Assembly: GCA_964489265.1 (NCBI GenBank)
Contig: CAZAXX010000019.1
Location: forward strand, 1 to 35,080
Length of the DNA: 35,080 nucleotides
Origin: CAYRUP01 sp964489265
Lineage (GTDB): Bacteria > Pseudomonadota > Gammaproteobacteria > DSM-16500
Direction: 5' to 3'
In this document: one piece after another, positions 1-7,869 of the stretch
Layout of the letters: each line of letters opens with the position of its first letter
How positions within the stretch are numbered: position 1 is the first letter of the stretch
Notes under the pieces: model-generated
What the model was told of the DNA's origin: nothing
Database searches by the model: none
The model's input: the letters and a program-made list of their open reading frames with translations, nothing else
Program-made: the position numbers and the translations under genes

Positions 1-126
1 CTATACCACACCCCTCGCTTGTTTTGCTGTCTTTTTTCTCTTCAATCAATCTTATTTATGCCGTGCCCGCCCCCCATCCCCCCCCCGGGGGGACGTAGGG
101 TAGGGTGAGCTGACTTGCGAATTTGT
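1..126. other. Non-coding left edge with a C9G6 tract
   Basis: No coding region is supported here. The stretch lies downstream of the minus-strand M50 peptidase gene. Its one striking feature is a block of nine C followed by six G at 78-92, containing the perfect palindrome C6G6 (81-92), next to two short AGGGT-like repeats (about 96-105). It is far more GC-rich than its surroundings. It could be a strong hairpin ending the peptidase transcript, a degraded repeat, or an assembly artefact in a homopolymer. Confidence 0.4.
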
Positions 127-828
127 TTATTGATATTCAATCATCAACGCTAACACAATAGCTAATCCCAAATATAGAACCGCATATTCAAAGCGTGTCG
201 TTGCTTTCACATCGTAATATTTTTTATTTTCAGGTGATTCTTTATCAAAATACCAGGCTTTTTTTAACTGTGGTATTGCAAGAATAGCAGTGAGCAACAA
301 AACGGGATTGGGATGATAAATCCATAAAGCAACTAACAACGGTACACCTAAAAACCAAATACGAGGCGAAATAATTGCAGTAATGCGTCCACCATCGAGT
401 GGGCTGATTGGAATTAAATTAAATAAATTAATGAGAAAACCTGCTTGAGCCAGTGCGAAAAATAAATTATTCCCAGTGTAATTCCACAGATAGTAACAAG
501 CAAATGCAGAAAATGTCCCAATCAGTGGACCTGCATACGCAACATATGCTTCCACTTCCACATTCATCGGCGCTTCTTTTAAATTAATCCAGGCGCCGAC
601 GAAAGGAATAAAAATCGGTAATCCAACATTTAAATTTTTTTGTTTTGCCGCTAGATAATGCCCCATTTCATGACAAAAAATGAGGCCAATAAATCCTGCT
701 GCAAATTGCCAGCCGTAAAGCAAAGCATAGGTACTCATTGCTATTGCGATACTGCCTAGTGAGAATAAAAACTTACTAAACTTGGCTAGCGCAAATAATT
801 TGAAAAATAAACCAATCAACGAGCCCAT
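127..828 (-). CDS. Site-2 protease family (M50) membrane metallopeptidase
   Basis: A 233-aa multi-pass membrane protein with both M50 hallmarks: a zinc-binding HEMGH at residues 53-57 inside a hydrophobic helix, and the distal NLIPISPLDGG at 137-147, whose Asp145 would be the third zinc ligand. The family cleaves substrates within the membrane. This is a compact form without PDZ or CBS domains, so it is neither RseP nor the SpoIVFB/CBS type, and its substrate is unknown. It starts 5 nt after the DUF2167 gene stops on the same strand, so the two are probably cotranscribed from the promoter at 1764-1792. A fold and catalytic site are well supported; a specific role is not. Confidence 0.88.
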   Translation of the reverse strand: MGSLIGLFFKLFALAKFSKFLFSLGSIAIAMSTYALLYGWQFAAGFIGLIFCHEMGHYLAAKQKNLNVGLPIFIPFVGAWINLKEAPMNVEVEAYVAYAGPLIGTFSAFACYYLWNYTGNNLFFALAQAGFLINLFNLIPISPLDGGRITAIISPRIWFLGVPLLVALWIYHPNPVLLLTAILAIPQLKKAWYFDKESPENKKYYDVKATTRFEYAVLYLGLAIVLALMIEYQ

Positions 829-833
829 ATTAT

Positions 834-1715
834 TTATGCTTTACGTTTGAAAAGTTTTTTGATTGATCCGAAGAAAACAGCAAATGCGATGACGACCATT
901 TTCCAGATTTTTATAAAAAAGACGCCAGCAAGTGCAAGTAAACCGAGTTTTTTTGCAGCTATACCGGTGACTAACGCTGCAAGTCCATAAGCGGCTAAAT
1001 GATCTTTGCCTTTTACATAATCTTCGTAACGCTGACCTTGACTGAAGTTGATGGAAGATAATACTTGGTTCGCTTCAACTTTGTTTTTTTCAACTTCTTC
1101 TGACGAGGTCAGTAGGTTAAGCTCAAAATAACCCGTGCGGCCTAATGCATATGTATTATAGTTAACAAAATTGCTTGAGTTACTATCTAATCCTTCTAAA
1201 GCCCAAATTAATTTATGGGTTTTAGAATCATAAGTTGGCTTTTGTATCCAATCTTTTATTTCCAATGTAGGGAAGCCTTGCTTTTTTCTATCTTCGTTTG
1301 CGGCAGTAGTGCCTTTTTTAAGGCTTTCGAGTAGATCATTGGCATTCCATTTTTTAGCATCGGAGTCTGTCACGTAACCTGAGTCGAGATAATCAATGGT
1401 AAGCATCCACTCCATTGAATTTGGCAGGATGACACCAAAGAAATCTGAACTGGTTTTATTGCCGGTGGCTTCGAGTAGGGCGGCAGCTTCTTTGCGTGGT
1501 ACAAACATATATTCTTTAGGTAAATTTAAAGTTGCTTTATCCAATAAGGCAATCTTGGTAGGACCTGGGGTCGCTGCTTTTTGTGCTGCGCTTAAAGCAT
1601 TCTCTAGCGTTGTACGCTGGGCATTGGTCATATCTGCAGAAGCATTATTGACGGATAAAAGAAAAAGAAAACTCATGAAAAATAAAAGAAAAAATCTTTT
1701 TGAAATAGATTGCAT
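834..1715 (-). CDS. DUF2167 family membrane-anchored protein
   Basis: A 293-aa protein with an N-terminal signal peptide (hydrophobic to about residue 26, ASA-D-like cleavage). Its central domain has the typical DUF2167 pattern: a GYV-D-DA segment, a DLL stretch, AANEDR, a Gly-Phe-Pro motif and W-x-x-x-P-x-YD followed by KLIWAL. Two hydrophobic helices lie near the C-terminus, followed by a Lys/Arg-rich end. The family (COG4714) is described as predicted membrane-anchored proteins without a proven function. The start is placed at the Met before the signal peptide, preceded by a GAGG-type ribosome site. It is followed after 5 nt by the M50 peptidase, which makes a functional link possible but unproven. 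Confidence 0.85.
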   Translation of the reverse strand: MQSISKRFFLLFFMSFLFLLSVNNASADMTNAQRTTLENALSAAQKAATPGPTKIALLDKATLNLPKEYMFVPRKEAAALLEATGNKTSSDFFGVILPNSMEWMLTIDYLDSGYVTDSDAKKWNANDLLESLKKGTTAANEDRKKQGFPTLEIKDWIQKPTYDSKTHKLIWALEGLDSNSSNFVNYNTYALGRTGYFELNLLTSSEEVEKNKVEANQVLSSINFSQGQRYEDYVKGKDHLAAYGLAALVTGIAAKKLGLLALAGVFFIKIWKMVVIAFAVFFGSIKKLFKRKA

Positions 1716-1763
1716 GTTGAGCCTCGGTTTGTATTTTTAAATAATTTTTATAAAATATGCGCA

Positions 1764-1792
1764 AATATAACACATTCGATTCAGGATGTAAA
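1764..1792 (-). promoter_or_regulatory. Sigma70-type promoter for the DUF2167-M50 pair
   Basis: On the minus strand TTTACA (1792-1787) and TATATT (1769-1764) are separated by exactly 17 bp; each matches the sigma70 consensus at five of six bases. The predicted transcript start is near 1757, about 40 nt before the DUF2167 start codon. It begins just past the stop codon of the HPr gene, so the downstream pair need not rely on read-through from the lpt operon. Confidence 0.55.
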
Positions 1793-1795
1793 AAT

Positions 1796-2065
1796 TTAAG
1801 CGGCTTCACCAAAGCGGTTATTAATCAATTCGATTATTGCATCACGTGCTTCCAATTCATCAGCACCAGAAATCATTAAATCAAGGATTGTGCCTTTCGT
1901 CACACCCAAAACAATAATGGCCATGATGCTTTTGCAATTCGCTACTTGATCATGTTTTTGAATTTCGATTTTGCTTTCAAATTTTGCGGCAAGCGCAACT
2001 AATTTGGCAGCTGCTCTTGTGTGTAAACCTAAATTATTAATAATCGTGACTTTTTCGTTTAGCAT
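1796..2065 (-). CDS. ptsO: HPr-family phosphocarrier protein (NPr/PtsO-like)
   Basis: An 89-aa HPr-fold protein. Residues 13-17 (GLHTR) carry the phosphorylatable His15, and Ser46 lies in the CKSIMAI motif, the position that HPr kinase modifies in organisms that have it. I start at the Met at 2065: it gives standard HPr length and follows an AAGAAGAG ribosome site. An open frame extends 40 codons upstream but lies inside lptB. It sits 10 nt after lptB at the end of the kds-lpt operon. In many gammaproteobacteria rpoN, hpf, ptsN and rapZ lie between these genes; here they are absent. No EI or EII gene is visible, so its phosphorylation partners must be elsewhere. The NPr rather than sugar-PTS assignment is inferred from position. 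Confidence 0.88.
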   Translation of the reverse strand: MLNEKVTIINNLGLHTRAAAKLVALAAKFESKIEIQKHDQVANCKSIMAIIVLGVTKGTILDLMISGADELEARDAIIELINNRFGEAA

Positions 2066-2075
2066 GCTCTTCTTC

Positions 2076-2804
2076 TTATAAATTAAAATCTTCGCCGAGA
2101 TAAACTGCTCGAACTTGTTTGTTATGTAAAATATCTTGGGGTGTACCTTGGTGTAACACTTCGCCTTGATTGACAATGTATGCACGTTCGCAAATATCTA
2201 ATGTTTCACGTACGTTATGATCTGTAATGAGTACACCAATATTACGTGTGCGTAAATGCGTGATGATACGCTTCACATCGACAACTGAAATCGGATCAAT
2301 CCCTGCGAAAGGTTCGTCTAGCAAAATAAACTTGGGTTCGGTTGCGAGCGCGCGTGCAATTTCCACGCGGCGTCGCTCGCCGCCTGATAAGCTGATGCCT
2401 AACGTATTGCGTATATGCGTAATATGAAATTCTTCCAGGAGATGATTTAATTTTTCTTTGCGTTCTGCTGCGGTTAAATCATTACGTAATTCAAGTATTG
2501 CCATGATGTTATCGGCAGCGCTTAATTTACGGAAAATAGAAGCTTCCTGTGGTAAATAACTAATGCCTAAACGCGCCCGCAAATGCACAGGCATCGTTGT
2601 GATATCTTGGTCTTCTAAAAAAATATGTCCCTGATCGCAACGAATCAAACCGACGATCATATAAAATGACGTTGTTTTACCAGCACCATTCGGCCCCAGT
2701 AAACCGACTACTTCGCCGCGTCTGACATCCAATGAAACATCTTTCACAGCTTGGCGAGTTTTATATTTCTTACTAATGTTTTCTACAGGTAAAGTATTTT
2801 TCAT
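2076..2804 (-). CDS. lptB: LPS export ABC transporter ATPase LptB
   Basis: A 242-aa ABC ATPase with Walker A GPNGAGKT (37-44), Q-loop around Gln86, signature LSGGERRR (139-146), Walker B ending in DEP (163-165) and the switch His in TDHNVRETL. LptB drives the LptFG inner-membrane complex that extracts LPS and passes it to LptC. The start codon overlaps the lptA stop by 4 nt (ATGA), so the two are translationally coupled. Its neighbours lptA, lptC, kdsC and kdsD confirm the assignment; lptF and lptG are not in the window. Confidence 0.96.
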   Translation of the reverse strand: MKNTLPVENISKKYKTRQAVKDVSLDVRRGEVVGLLGPNGAGKTTSFYMIVGLIRCDQGHIFLEDQDITTMPVHLRARLGISYLPQEASIFRKLSAADNIMAILELRNDLTAAERKEKLNHLLEEFHITHIRNTLGISLSGGERRRVEIARALATEPKFILLDEPFAGIDPISVVDVKRIITHLRTRNIGVLITDHNVRETLDICERAYIVNQGEVLHQGTPQDILHNKQVRAVYLGEDFNL

Positions 2805-3304
2805 GATTGAAATTGACTTGGTTCGATGACAACAGTTGCGCGTCCCGTTTTAGAAGCAGGGGCCGTTACGATTTGGTCTTTCATATTATAAATAATAATA
2901 GGACCTTCAAAAGTATTTTTTCCTTGCGTCACAATGACATTTCCTTCTAGAACAACAAGTGAAGTGGGCGGATAAAATTTAATAGTTTTTGCTTTAGCAT
3001 GTAAAATAGGATCGCCAGGTTTAGGCAGTGTTGTATATTCAGCTAATTTGTTATTGAGTCCGAAGGCAATCGCTTCTTTCATTTTATGCTTATCATCATT
3101 GGCAGTTGTAACACGATCAGCGATCAGATGAGTGGATCCTTGATCGATTTTCACATTACCTTCATAAATATTCGAGCCGGTTTTATAATTAAATGTAGAT
3201 GAGTCAGAAATGATATGCATCGTTTGCACGTTATCCTCAGGCAAGGCTAAAGCTAACATTGGGAAAACAATAAGTAGTAATAAAATACTACGAATTCGGG
3301 ACAT
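2801..3304 (-). CDS. lptA: LPS periplasmic transport protein LptA
   Basis: A 167-aa periplasmic protein with a signal peptide (MSRIRS followed by a Leu/Ile-rich core and an ALA cleavage site) and the OstA/LptA beta-jellyroll pattern, including YEGNVKIDQG, LIADRV and VLEGNVIVTQG repeats. LptA polymerises into the bridge carrying LPS from LptC to LptD. The start at 3304 gives a clean signal peptide and follows an AAGGGTG ribosome site; a Met 14 codons further upstream would put a non-signal extension in front. It overlaps the end of lptC by 17 nt and the start of lptB by 4 nt. Confidence 0.93.
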   Translation of the reverse strand: MSRIRSILLLLIVFPMLALALPEDNVQTMHIISDSSTFNYKTGSNIYEGNVKIDQGSTHLIADRVTTANDDKHKMKEAIAFGLNNKLAEYTTLPKPGDPILHAKAKTIKFYPPTSLVVLEGNVIVTQGKNTFEGPIIIYNMKDQIVTAPASKTGRATVVIEPSQFQS

Positions 3305-3863
3305 AATCACCCTTAGCTTTTGAAAGCAATTTAATGGTGCCATCATTTAAATCTGCCAGCATACCGACCGCATGCACTTCAGTGTCGGGTTGATTGATGA
3401 CAACGGCGTTAGCAGTTTGTGCTTGTTGTTTATCTGGAAAGACGGTCAGTGAATCGGTTTTCATGCTGGTCAGTGGATTTTCCGCATCAGCTGGGTGATA
3501 GATCACGACATTTTTTGTAAAGATGACTTGTTCGAGCCCATTTAATGCTTGAGCACTCTCTGAGTTGATGTACCAGGGTTGTGGTGATTGTCGATAAACG
3601 GTGACACGAGGATGGGTAATCGTGGTCGTATCATTTTCTACATAATGTACCATTTTAGGCGCTTCGATTTTTAAAGAAGGGTTGCCTTGTTTATTCATGA
3701 TAGTTGCGACAATATTTTCCATATAAGCATCGGGCTGAGAGGAATCCTCTTCCGTTGTAGATAACAACGATTGCTTTGACAGCATAATTGACCATGCGCT
3801 TAATGCTATCGCAATGATGAGCAACAAACTGAAAGTCGAATTTTTAAGGGAAATAAAGCCCAT
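3288..3863 (-). CDS. lptC: LPS export protein LptC
   Basis: A 191-aa bitopic protein with one N-terminal membrane helix (about residues 11-28) and a periplasmic domain with LptC-like repeated strands. LptC sits on LptBFG and hands LPS to LptA. Sequence alone gives a moderate match because LptC is poorly conserved, but size, topology and its place between kdsC and lptA make the call firm. Spacing is operonic: 2 nt after kdsC, overlapping lptA by 17 nt. Confidence 0.9.
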   Translation of the reverse strand: MGFISLKNSTFSLLLIIAIALSAWSIMLSKQSLLSTTEEDSSQPDAYMENIVATIMNKQGNPSLKIEAPKMVHYVENDTTTITHPRVTVYRQSPQPWYINSESAQALNGLEQVIFTKNVVIYHPADAENPLTSMKTDSLTVFPDKQQAQTANAVVINQPDTEVHAVGMLADLNDGTIKLLSKAKGDYVPNS

Positions 3864-3865
3864 AA

Positions 3866-4393
3866 TTACCTTTGCAAATAGGAATCAATAACGGTTTGAT
3901 AAGTTCCTTGTGCTTCTAAAATGAATTCACATAATTCACGCATGGCACCTTTGCCGCCTTCCAATTTTGTCGTCCAAATAACATGATCTTGAATAATTCG
4001 CGGTGCATTTGGAACAGTGACCGCGAAACCAACGCGACGTAATAAAGGTAAATCGGGTAAATCATCGCCGATATAAGCGATTTCTTCGTCGGTTAAATTT
4101 AATTTTTGTTTTAATTCTTCGTAAGCGAGAACTTTATCAGATTGACCTTGATAAACATGTTCCACTTTTAAATCCCGCATACGCTGAGCGACAGCATCCG
4201 ATTGTTTTGCAGTAATAATGGCAAAGTTGACGCCGGATTGCTGCAGCAATTTAATTCCCATGCCATCTTGCACATGAAAATCTTTTAGTTCTGCACCGTT
4301 TGCACCGTAAAACAATGCGCCAGTTGTTAAAACACCATCAACATCGGAAATGAGTAGACGAATTTTTTTTGCTTTTTCATTAAGTGTTTTCAT
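3866..4393 (-). CDS. kdsC: 3-deoxy-D-manno-octulosonate 8-phosphate phosphatase KdsC
   Basis: A 175-aa HAD-superfamily phosphatase without a cap domain, typical for KdsC. Motif I DVDGVLT begins at Asp17 (nucleophile) with Asp19 as general acid; a GDDLPDLPLL motif near residues 108-117 supplies the Mg2+-binding acids. It removes phosphate from Kdo-8-P to give free Kdo for LPS inner core. The start codon shares one base with the stop of kdsD (TAATG), so the two consecutive Kdo-pathway enzymes are coupled. Confidence 0.95.
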   Translation of the reverse strand: MKTLNEKAKKIRLLISDVDGVLTTGALFYGANGAELKDFHVQDGMGIKLLQQSGVNFAIITAKQSDAVAQRMRDLKVEHVYQGQSDKVLAYEELKQKLNLTDEEIAYIGDDLPDLPLLRRVGFAVTVPNAPRIIQDHVIWTTKLEGGKGAMRELCEFILEAQGTYQTVIDSYLQR

Positions 4394-5367
4394 TACATAA
4401 CTCCAGCACGCAAAATGTCATGGAGATGTACGATGCCAATTGGTTTTTTCTGTTCATCAGTAACGATCAATGCGGTTATTTTATAAGTTTCCATGATGTG
4501 TAACGCCTCAGCCGCGAGGGTGCCGGGACGGATAACTTTAGGATTTTTGGACATGATGTGATGAATCACAGTTTTGTGTACATCCGCATTACTATCAAAC
4601 GCACGGCGTACATCGCCGTCGGTAAATATTCCGGCTAATTCACCTTGCTCATTAAGTACCGTCGTCATACCTAATTTTTTATGGGTCATTTCCACCAGCG
4701 CAGTTTTTAGCATAGCGTCTAAATTAACGCTAGGGATGGCGTTGCCCGTATGCATGATTTCATCCACACGTAATAACAAGCGACGACCCAATGTGCCACC
4801 AGGATGTGATAAAGCGAAATCTTCTGCAGTAAAGCCGCGTCGTTCTAATAAGGAAATGGCTAATGCATCACCCATTACCAATGCGGCAGTTGTGCTGGAG
4901 GTTGGTGCGAGACCTAAGGGACAAGCTTCTTTTTCAACGCTGGCATCAATATTGATGGTAGCTGCTTTGGCTAAGGTTGAAAGTGTGTTACCGGTGAGTG
5001 TAATGAAAGGTAAATTAAGTCGTTTAATGAAAGGTAAAATCGCCAGAATTTCGTCGGTTTCCCCAGAGTTTGAGATAACGAGCAAAACATCTTTTGCTGT
5101 GATCATGCCAAAATCACCATGTTTGGCTTCACCAGGGTGAATAAAAAACGCAGGACTGCCGGTACTTGCGAAGGTGGCCGCGATTTTTTTGCCAATATGA
5201 CCTGATTTACCCATGCCCATCACGATGATTCGACCTGTACAAGCCAGTAGTAAGTGGCATGCTTTAGCAAAGTCAGCGCCGATACGGGCAGACAAAGCAC
5301 TAATAGTCGCAGCTTCAGTTTCGATGACAGCTCTGCCTAATTCACATATTTTTTCAATATCTTGCAT
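4393..5367 (-). CDS. kdsD: Arabinose-5-phosphate isomerase KdsD
   Basis: A 324-aa enzyme made of an N-terminal SIS sugar-isomerase domain (about residues 30-175, with GMGKSGHIG and the STGSPAFFIHPGEA segment) and two C-terminal CBS domains (about 205-265 and 270-324). It converts ribulose-5-P to arabinose-5-P, the first committed step of Kdo synthesis. It is the first gene of the minus-strand kdsD-kdsC-lptCAB-HPr operon and starts divergently from the pspC-mla operon. The yrbG (CaCA exchanger) gene that precedes kdsD in enterobacteria is absent. Confidence 0.95.
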   Translation of the reverse strand: MQDIEKICELGRAVIETEAATISALSARIGADFAKACHLLLACTGRIIVMGMGKSGHIGKKIAATFASTGSPAFFIHPGEAKHGDFGMITAKDVLLVISNSGETDEILAILPFIKRLNLPFITLTGNTLSTLAKAATINIDASVEKEACPLGLAPTSSTTAALVMGDALAISLLERRGFTAEDFALSHPGGTLGRRLLLRVDEIMHTGNAIPSVNLDAMLKTALVEMTHKKLGMTTVLNEQGELAGIFTDGDVRRAFDSNADVHKTVIHHIMSKNPKVIRPGTLAAEALHIMETYKITALIVTDEQKKPIGIVHLHDILRAGVM

Positions 5368-5439
5368 AACGATGCCCTAAATGATTTTGGCTATTTTACC
5401 CTGAGTTGACCCATTAAAGAAAAAAAATTTACTTATAAA

Positions 5440-5469
5440 TTGTTTTCAATAGGTTAGAAGTATTATTAT
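5440..5469 (+). promoter_or_regulatory. Candidate promoter of the pspC-mla operon
   Basis: TTGTTT (5440-5445) and TATTAT (5464-5469) are 18 bp apart, about 35 bp before the PspC start codon, in the 128-bp divergent gap after kdsD. The AT-rich gap also has a second overlapping TATTAT, so the exact -10 is uncertain. No convincing -35/-10 pair was found for kdsD on the other strand. Confidence 0.35.
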
Positions 5470-5504
5470 AGCCGGCCATTATAGCAGCAATTAGGATGAT
5501 TTTC

Positions 5505-5741
5505 ATGGATAAAGCTAAACGTCTATACCGTTCTCGCAACCAGCGTATGATTGCAGGTGTTTGTGGCGGTTTGGCAGATTACTTCAATCTGGATCCAACC
5601 TGGATAAGACTGATTTTTGTTTTGCTTGCTTTGTTGAGCTTGGGTACCCTAGTACTTGTTTATGTGATATTTTGGATTATTGTGCCGCTTGCGCCGATTC
5701 AAGCAGATGCTTCGGCAGATTGCCCGAATTGTAAAAAATAA
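5505..5741 (+). CDS. PspC-domain small membrane protein with CxxC tail
   Basis: A 78-aa protein. Residues 1-35 match the PspC pattern (LYRSRNQRMIAGVCGGLADYF-like, then DPTWIRLIF), followed by one long hydrophobic helix (about 36-62) and a short cytosolic tail ending in CPNCKK, half of a zinc ribbon. I start at 5505 because an AGGA site lies 8 nt upstream; the ATG at 5496 overlaps that site. PspC domains are linked to envelope stress sensing, but there is no pspA or pspB here, so it is probably a stand-alone PspC-like protein. It sits 12 nt before mlaF as the apparent first gene of the mla operon. Confidence 0.85.
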   Translation: MDKAKRLYRSRNQRMIAGVCGGLADYFNLDPTWIRLIFVLLALLSLGTLVLVYVIFWIIVPLAPIQADASADCPNCKK

Positions 5742-5753
5742 CGAGCGCGATAA

Positions 5754-6551
5754 ATGGATAATTTGGTCGAAATTTCAAATTTGCATTTTCAACGCAATGG
5801 GCGTCCCATATTTGCTGGCGTTGATATTGTGATTCCGCGTGGCAAAGTGGTTGCCATTATGGGTCCTAGCGGAACGGGCAAAACGACCTTGCTGCGTTTG
5901 ATTGGGGGGCAACTGAGACCTGATCAAGGCAAGATTTCTGTGGCAGGCCAAAACATCCATCAGCTATCACTTTCTGAATTATATAAACTGCGTAAAAAAA
6001 TGGGCATGCTTTTTCAAAGCGGTGGTTTATTCACGCATCTTAATGTCTTTGAGAATGTGGCTTTCCCCTTACGCGAACATACCAAATTATCGGATGACAT
6101 GATTCGAACGCTGGTTTTAATTAAGTTAGACATGGTGGGATTGCGTGGTGCCCGGGATTTAATGCCAAACGAATTATCCGGTGGTATGGCACGTCGAGTT
6201 GCATTGGCGCGTGCAATTGCGCTGGATCCTAATTTAATTATGTATGATGAACCTTTGTCCGGTCAGGATCCTATCTCAATGGGCGTATTGGTTAAACTCA
6301 TTCGCACGTTGAATGATGCGCTCGGTTTAACGAGCATTATCGTTTCGCATGATGTGCAGGAAACATTGAGTATCGCCGATTATGCGTATGTGATTTCGAA
6401 TGGAAAAATTATCGGTCAAGGGACTCCAGATTCTATTGCGCGTGATCATTCGGATCAGCTGCAACAATTTATCCATGGCTTGCCAGATGGTCCTGTGCCA
6501 TTTCATTATCCTGCGGCTCCATTTTCGCAGGACTTGTTGGAGAAAACTTAG
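5754..6551 (+). CDS. mlaF: Phospholipid ABC transporter ATPase MlaF
   Basis: A 265-aa ABC ATPase with Walker A GPSGTGKT (37-44), the MlaF-type signature LSGGMARR and Walker B MYDEPLSGQDP, followed by SHDVQETL with the switch His. The ATPase powers MlaFEDB, which moves phospholipids between MlaC and the inner membrane to keep the outer leaflet lipid-asymmetric. It is followed by mlaE after 2 nt and continues through mlaD, mlaC and mlaB. Confidence 0.95.
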   Translation: MDNLVEISNLHFQRNGRPIFAGVDIVIPRGKVVAIMGPSGTGKTTLLRLIGGQLRPDQGKISVAGQNIHQLSLSELYKLRKKMGMLFQSGGLFTHLNVFENVAFPLREHTKLSDDMIRTLVLIKLDMVGLRGARDLMPNELSGGMARRVALARAIALDPNLIMYDEPLSGQDPISMGVLVKLIRTLNDALGLTSIIVSHDVQETLSIADYAYVISNGKIIGQGTPDSIARDHSDQLQQFIHGLPDGPVPFHYPAAPFSQDLLEKT

Positions 6552-6553
6552 TA

Positions 6554-7336
6554 ATGTTCAATCAAGTAGCTCTGTTAGGGCGTTTAGGCATTGATATAGT
6601 CCGTGACTATGGTAAGGCGGGTTTGCTGCTTTATCATGTGTTTTTTCGTATTCCTAATATGCGAAAAGGATTTCCTCTTGTTCTTCAACAGATTTATGCA
6701 GAAGGCGTGTTGTCCCTTGTCATTATTATTGTTTCCAGTTTATTTATTGGGATGGTTGTCGCGCTACAAGGTTATCATACGCTTGCAAAATTCGGTGCAT
6801 CAGCGGAACTTGGACCTTTGGTTGCTTTGAGTGTTGCGCGTGAGTTGGGTCCAGTTGTTACTGCATTATTATTTGCAGGTCGCGCGGGTTCAGCTATAAC
6901 GGCTGAAATTGGTTTGATGAAAGCAACCGAACAATTGTCCAGCATGGAAATGATGGCAGTTGATCCAGTAGAACGAGTTATTTCGCCGCGTTTATGGGGC
7001 GGTTTTATTTCCATGCCATTATTAACGATGATTTTTAATATCACAGCAATTTATGGTGCTTATTTAGTGGGAGTAAAATGGTTAGGTTTGGATGCAGGTG
7101 CATTTTGGTCTAACATGCAATCTTCAGTTGAATTTCATGCGGATGTTTTAAATGGAATTTATAAAAGTGTGGTATTTGGTTTTGTAGTATCCTGGATATC
7201 GGTATATCAAGGTTATTTTGCAAAACCGACATCGGCTGGTATCGCGAGTGCAACGACTCGCACAGTTGTTTATTCGTCTTTAGCAATTCTCGGTTTAGAT
7301 TTTGTATTAACCGCGATGATGATAGGGGGTTGGTGA
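6554..7336 (+). CDS. mlaE: Phospholipid ABC transporter permease MlaE
   Basis: A 260-aa MlaE/YrbE permease with about five hydrophobic helices and the conserved central region ELGPLVALSVARELGPVV, AGRAGSAITAEIG and the EQLSSMEMMAVDP coupling segment that contacts the ATPase. It starts 2 nt after mlaF and its TGA shares one base with the mlaD ATG. It forms the membrane core on which the MlaD hexamer sits. Confidence 0.95.
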   Translation: MFNQVALLGRLGIDIVRDYGKAGLLLYHVFFRIPNMRKGFPLVLQQIYAEGVLSLVIIIVSSLFIGMVVALQGYHTLAKFGASAELGPLVALSVARELGPVVTALLFAGRAGSAITAEIGLMKATEQLSSMEMMAVDPVERVISPRLWGGFISMPLLTMIFNITAIYGAYLVGVKWLGLDAGAFWSNMQSSVEFHADVLNGIYKSVVFGFVVSWISVYQGYFAKPTSAGIASATTRTVVYSSLAILGLDFVLTAMMIGGW

Positions 7337-7869
7337 TGTTATCTCAGCGTATGGTTGAGACATTTGTTGGTTTATTTTTATTAGCAGCGATCGCAGCTTT
7401 GTTGGCGTTGGCATTTAAGGTAAGTGGCTTAACCAGTTTTTTCACGACTGAAGGATACAAGGTAACAGCGAACTTTGATGATATTGGGCAACTTAAAGTT
7501 CGAGCGGCTGTGAAGATGAGTGGTGTCGCGATTGGCGAAGTTTCGCAAATTCAGTTAGATCCCACAACTTATAAAGCGATAGTGACATTGCACATCAACT
7601 CAAATGTGCATGACATCCCAGATGATTCTTCAGCAGCGATTTTAACTGCAGGACTGTTGGGTGATAATTATGTTGAAATTTCACCGATGTATAGTCCCAC
7701 TTTTTTGAAAAATGATAGTCAGATTCACGAAACCCATTCCGCTATGATTTTGGAAAAACTAATCGGACAATTTTTATTTAAGATTGGTAATAACAATTCA
7801 AACTCATCGACTTCAACGACTAATTCTTCGACTGATTCCTCGACTAATGCAAACGGAGCTAAAAAATGA
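7336..7869 (+). CDS. mlaD: MCE-domain lipid-binding protein MlaD
   Basis: A 177-aa protein with one N-terminal membrane helix (about residues 9-27) and a single MCE domain (about 35-115: YKVTANFDDIGQLKVRAAVKMSGVAIGEV, then GLLGDNYVEI). It forms the periplasmic hexameric ring of the transporter. The ATG at 7336 is chosen because an AGGGGG site precedes it and it overlaps the mlaE stop; TTG and GTG codons just upstream are less likely. The last 27 or so residues are an Asn/Ser/Thr-rich, low-complexity tail, which adds nothing to the known fold. It overlaps mlaC by 4 nt. Confidence 0.93.
   Translation: MLSQRMVETFVGLFLLAAIAALLALAFKVSGLTSFFTTEGYKVTANFDDIGQLKVRAAVKMSGVAIGEVSQIQLDPTTYKAIVTLHINSNVHDIPDDSSAAILTAGLLGDNYVEISPMYSPTFLKNDSQIHETHSAMILEKLIGQFLFKIGNNNSNSSTSTTNSSTDSSTNANGAKK

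Noticed and set aside
1396..1740. 114-codon plus-strand frame opposite the DUF2167 gene.
   Set aside because: It reads the reverse of the signal peptide and N-terminal domain, with no ribosome site of its own.
4574..5140. 188-codon open frame opposite kdsD.
   Set aside because: It is the mirror of a clearly coding SIS/CBS gene, with no ribosome site and a composition typical of a shadow frame.
5461..5483. Paired ATTATA/GCCGGC motifs before pspC as an operator.
   Set aside because: The two halves are not symmetric when aligned, and no -35 fits the minus-strand TATAAT boxes.
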